Positions 62,985 through 64,000 of a stretch of 64,000 nt of DNA are shown here, piece after piece. This DNA is from an uncultured Eggerthellaceae bacterium (lineage in GTDB: Bacteria > Actinomycetota > Coriobacteriia > Coriobacteriales > Eggerthellaceae), in NCBI GenBank assembly GCA_934668515.1, contig CAKUNS010000005.1:6616-70615 (forward strand), read 5' to 3'. The notes under the pieces were generated by a model that did no database searches, had not been told where the DNA came from, and worked only from the letters and a program-made list of their open reading frames with translations. The position numbers and the translations under genes were made by a program. Each line of letters opens with the position of its first letter. Position 1 is the stretch's first letter.

Positions 62985-63917
62985 CTACAGCGCGATGAAC
63001 TCGGCTGCGTTCTCGGCCGCCTGCGCACCGTCGGCAACGGCGGTGACCACCTGACGCAGCGATTTGGTGCGCACATCGCCCGCAACGAAAACGCCCGGCA
63101 CGCTTGTTTTGCCCGACTCGTCGGCAACGATGTAACCCGCGCCGTCAAGCTCGAGCGCGCCCGCAAGGAAGCCCGTGCTGGGGGCATTGCCCACCGCAAC
63201 GAAGACCGCGCTGGCGGCGATCTCGCGCAGGTCGCCGGTGTTCACGTCCTTCACGCGAAGACCCGTGACAACACCTTCCTCAGAAAGTATGGCCTCGGGG
63301 GTTGAGTTCCAAACGAACTCGATGTTCTCCATCTCGGCCAGGCGCTGGTTGTACACGGGGGTTGCGCGAAGCTTATCGCGGCGATGGACCAAGTAAACCT
63401 TATTGCAGATGCGCGCAAGGTACAAAGCGTCGCCAACAGCGGTGTTGCCGCCGCCAACGACGATGGCATCCTTACCGCGGAAGAAATTGCCGTCGCATGT
63501 GGCGCAATACGAAATGCCCTTGCCCTGCAACTCGTGCTCGCCGGGAAGACCAAGCTCGCGATGATGGGCGCCGGTTGCCACGATGACGCTCTTCGCCGCA
63601 TACGTGCCGTTCGGCGTGACGACCAGTTTGCGATCGCCGGTAAAATCGACACCGGTCACTTCCTCGGTGATGATCTTCACGCCGAAATTCAAAGCTTGCT
63701 GCTGCATATCAAAGGCAAGTTGCCAGCCCTCGGCGCCGTTCGGGAATCCAGGGTAGTTCTCGACTTCGGACGTCTGCGCAAGCTGACCGCCCGGCGAGAT
63801 GCGCTCGAACACGGCGACGGAAAGACCGCCGCGGGCGGCATACAAACCGGCCGTCAAGCCCGCAGGGCCCGCGCCGATAACGATGACGTCGAATTCATTG
63901 GCAGGTGCATCGCTCAT
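62985..63917 (-). CDS. trxB: Thioredoxin reductase
   Basis: FAD/NADPH enzyme that reduces thioredoxin, 310 aa. FAD motif GAGPAGLTAGLYAARGG, redox-active CATC in SYCATCDGNFF (about residues 140-143), NADPH motif GGGNTAVGD and the C-terminal FAD segment FVAGDVRTKSLRQVVTA are all present. A good AGGAG precedes the ATG. No thioredoxin gene is adjacent inside the window. The 83 bp upstream to the window end show no further gene. Confidence 0.97.
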   Translation of the reverse strand: MSDAPANEFDVIVIGAGPAGLTAGLYAARGGLSVAVFERISPGGQLAQTSEVENYPGFPNGAEGWQLAFDMQQQALNFGVKIITEEVTGVDFTGDRKLVVTPNGTYAAKSVIVATGAHHRELGLPGEHELQGKGISYCATCDGNFFRGKDAIVVGGGNTAVGDALYLARICNKVYLVHRRDKLRATPVYNQRLAEMENIEFVWNSTPEAILSEEGVVTGLRVKDVNTGDLREIAASAVFVAVGNAPSTGFLAGALELDGAGYIVADESGKTSVPGVFVAGDVRTKSLRQVVTAVADGAQAAENAAEFIAL

Positions 63918-64000
63918 AGGAAACTCCTATCTTTTAGTTGTTGCATTTGGGAGCCGAATATCGAATGCTTTCAGATGCAATGCAGACTCTGGCGGGCAGG

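Overview
The window reads as a chromosomal segment from a Gram-positive, moderately GC-rich anaerobe. The best guess is an actinobacterium of the class Coriobacteriia (Eggerthellaceae-like). The reasons are a Bacillus-like housekeeping supercluster (smc-rnc-plsX-rpmF-DUF177-coaD-rsmD-recG-DAK2/FakA-Asp23-rpmB), zinc-binding forms of S14, L24, L28 and L32, a CBS-domain family II pyrophosphatase, a sortase-type surface protein and an SLC13 permease. Species assignment from reading alone is not possible. Nearly everything lies on the minus strand; only rpmB, an alkyltransferase-like gene and a PiT phosphate transporter lie on the plus strand. No rRNA, tRNA, CRISPR array, phage or insertion sequence was seen.

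Layout. 1-14.7 kb: smc (cut by the window edge), rnc, plsX, rpmF, then a LPXTG-like beta-helix surface protein and a short-chain dehydrogenase that separate rpmF from its usual partner DUF177, then a coiled-coil protein, coaD, rsmD, recG, a FakA-like DAK2 protein, Asp23 and divergent rpmB. 15-20 kb: a zinc-ribbon coiled-coil protein, an SLC13 permease, a NifS-like cysteine desulfurase, rpe and a plus-strand MGMT homologue without its reactive cysteine. 20-32.7 kb: a long run of tightly spaced or overlapping genes (site-2 protease, scpA, scpB, rluB-like, tyrA, aroA, cmk, plsC, ispH, radical-SAM DUF512, der, plsY, gpsA) joining lipid, aromatic amino acid, isoprenoid, ribosome and chromosome functions.

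32.8-53.6 kb holds the ribosomal protein genes as two transcription units. The upstream unit is rpsL-rpsG-fusA-rpsJ-rplC-rplD-rplW and ends in a strong terminator. The downstream unit is rplB-rpsS-rplV-rpsC-rplP-rpmC-rpsQ-rplN-rplX-rplE-rpsZ-rpsH-rplF-rplR-rpsE-rpmD-rplO-secY. Between rplW and rplB, which are normally adjacent, sit about 6.8 kb with an ABC exporter pair (ATPase plus a coiled-coil FtsX permease), a trigger-factor-like gene and a diacylglycerol-kinase-family gene. Both units carry the same 24-nt motif (22 identical) in their upstream regions. 54-64 kb: CBS-pyrophosphatase, pcrA/uvrD helicase, serC, a PiT phosphate transporter preceded by PHO-box-like 11-bp repeats on both strands, prmC-prfA and trxB.

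The main points for a second look are the split S10 operon and its shared upstream motif, the Cys-to-Thr alkyltransferase-like protein, the PHO-box array at the phosphate transporter, the trigger factor without the ribosome-docking signature, a structured intergenic element after rpmB, and the surface protein/SDR insertion into the DUF177-rpmF pair.
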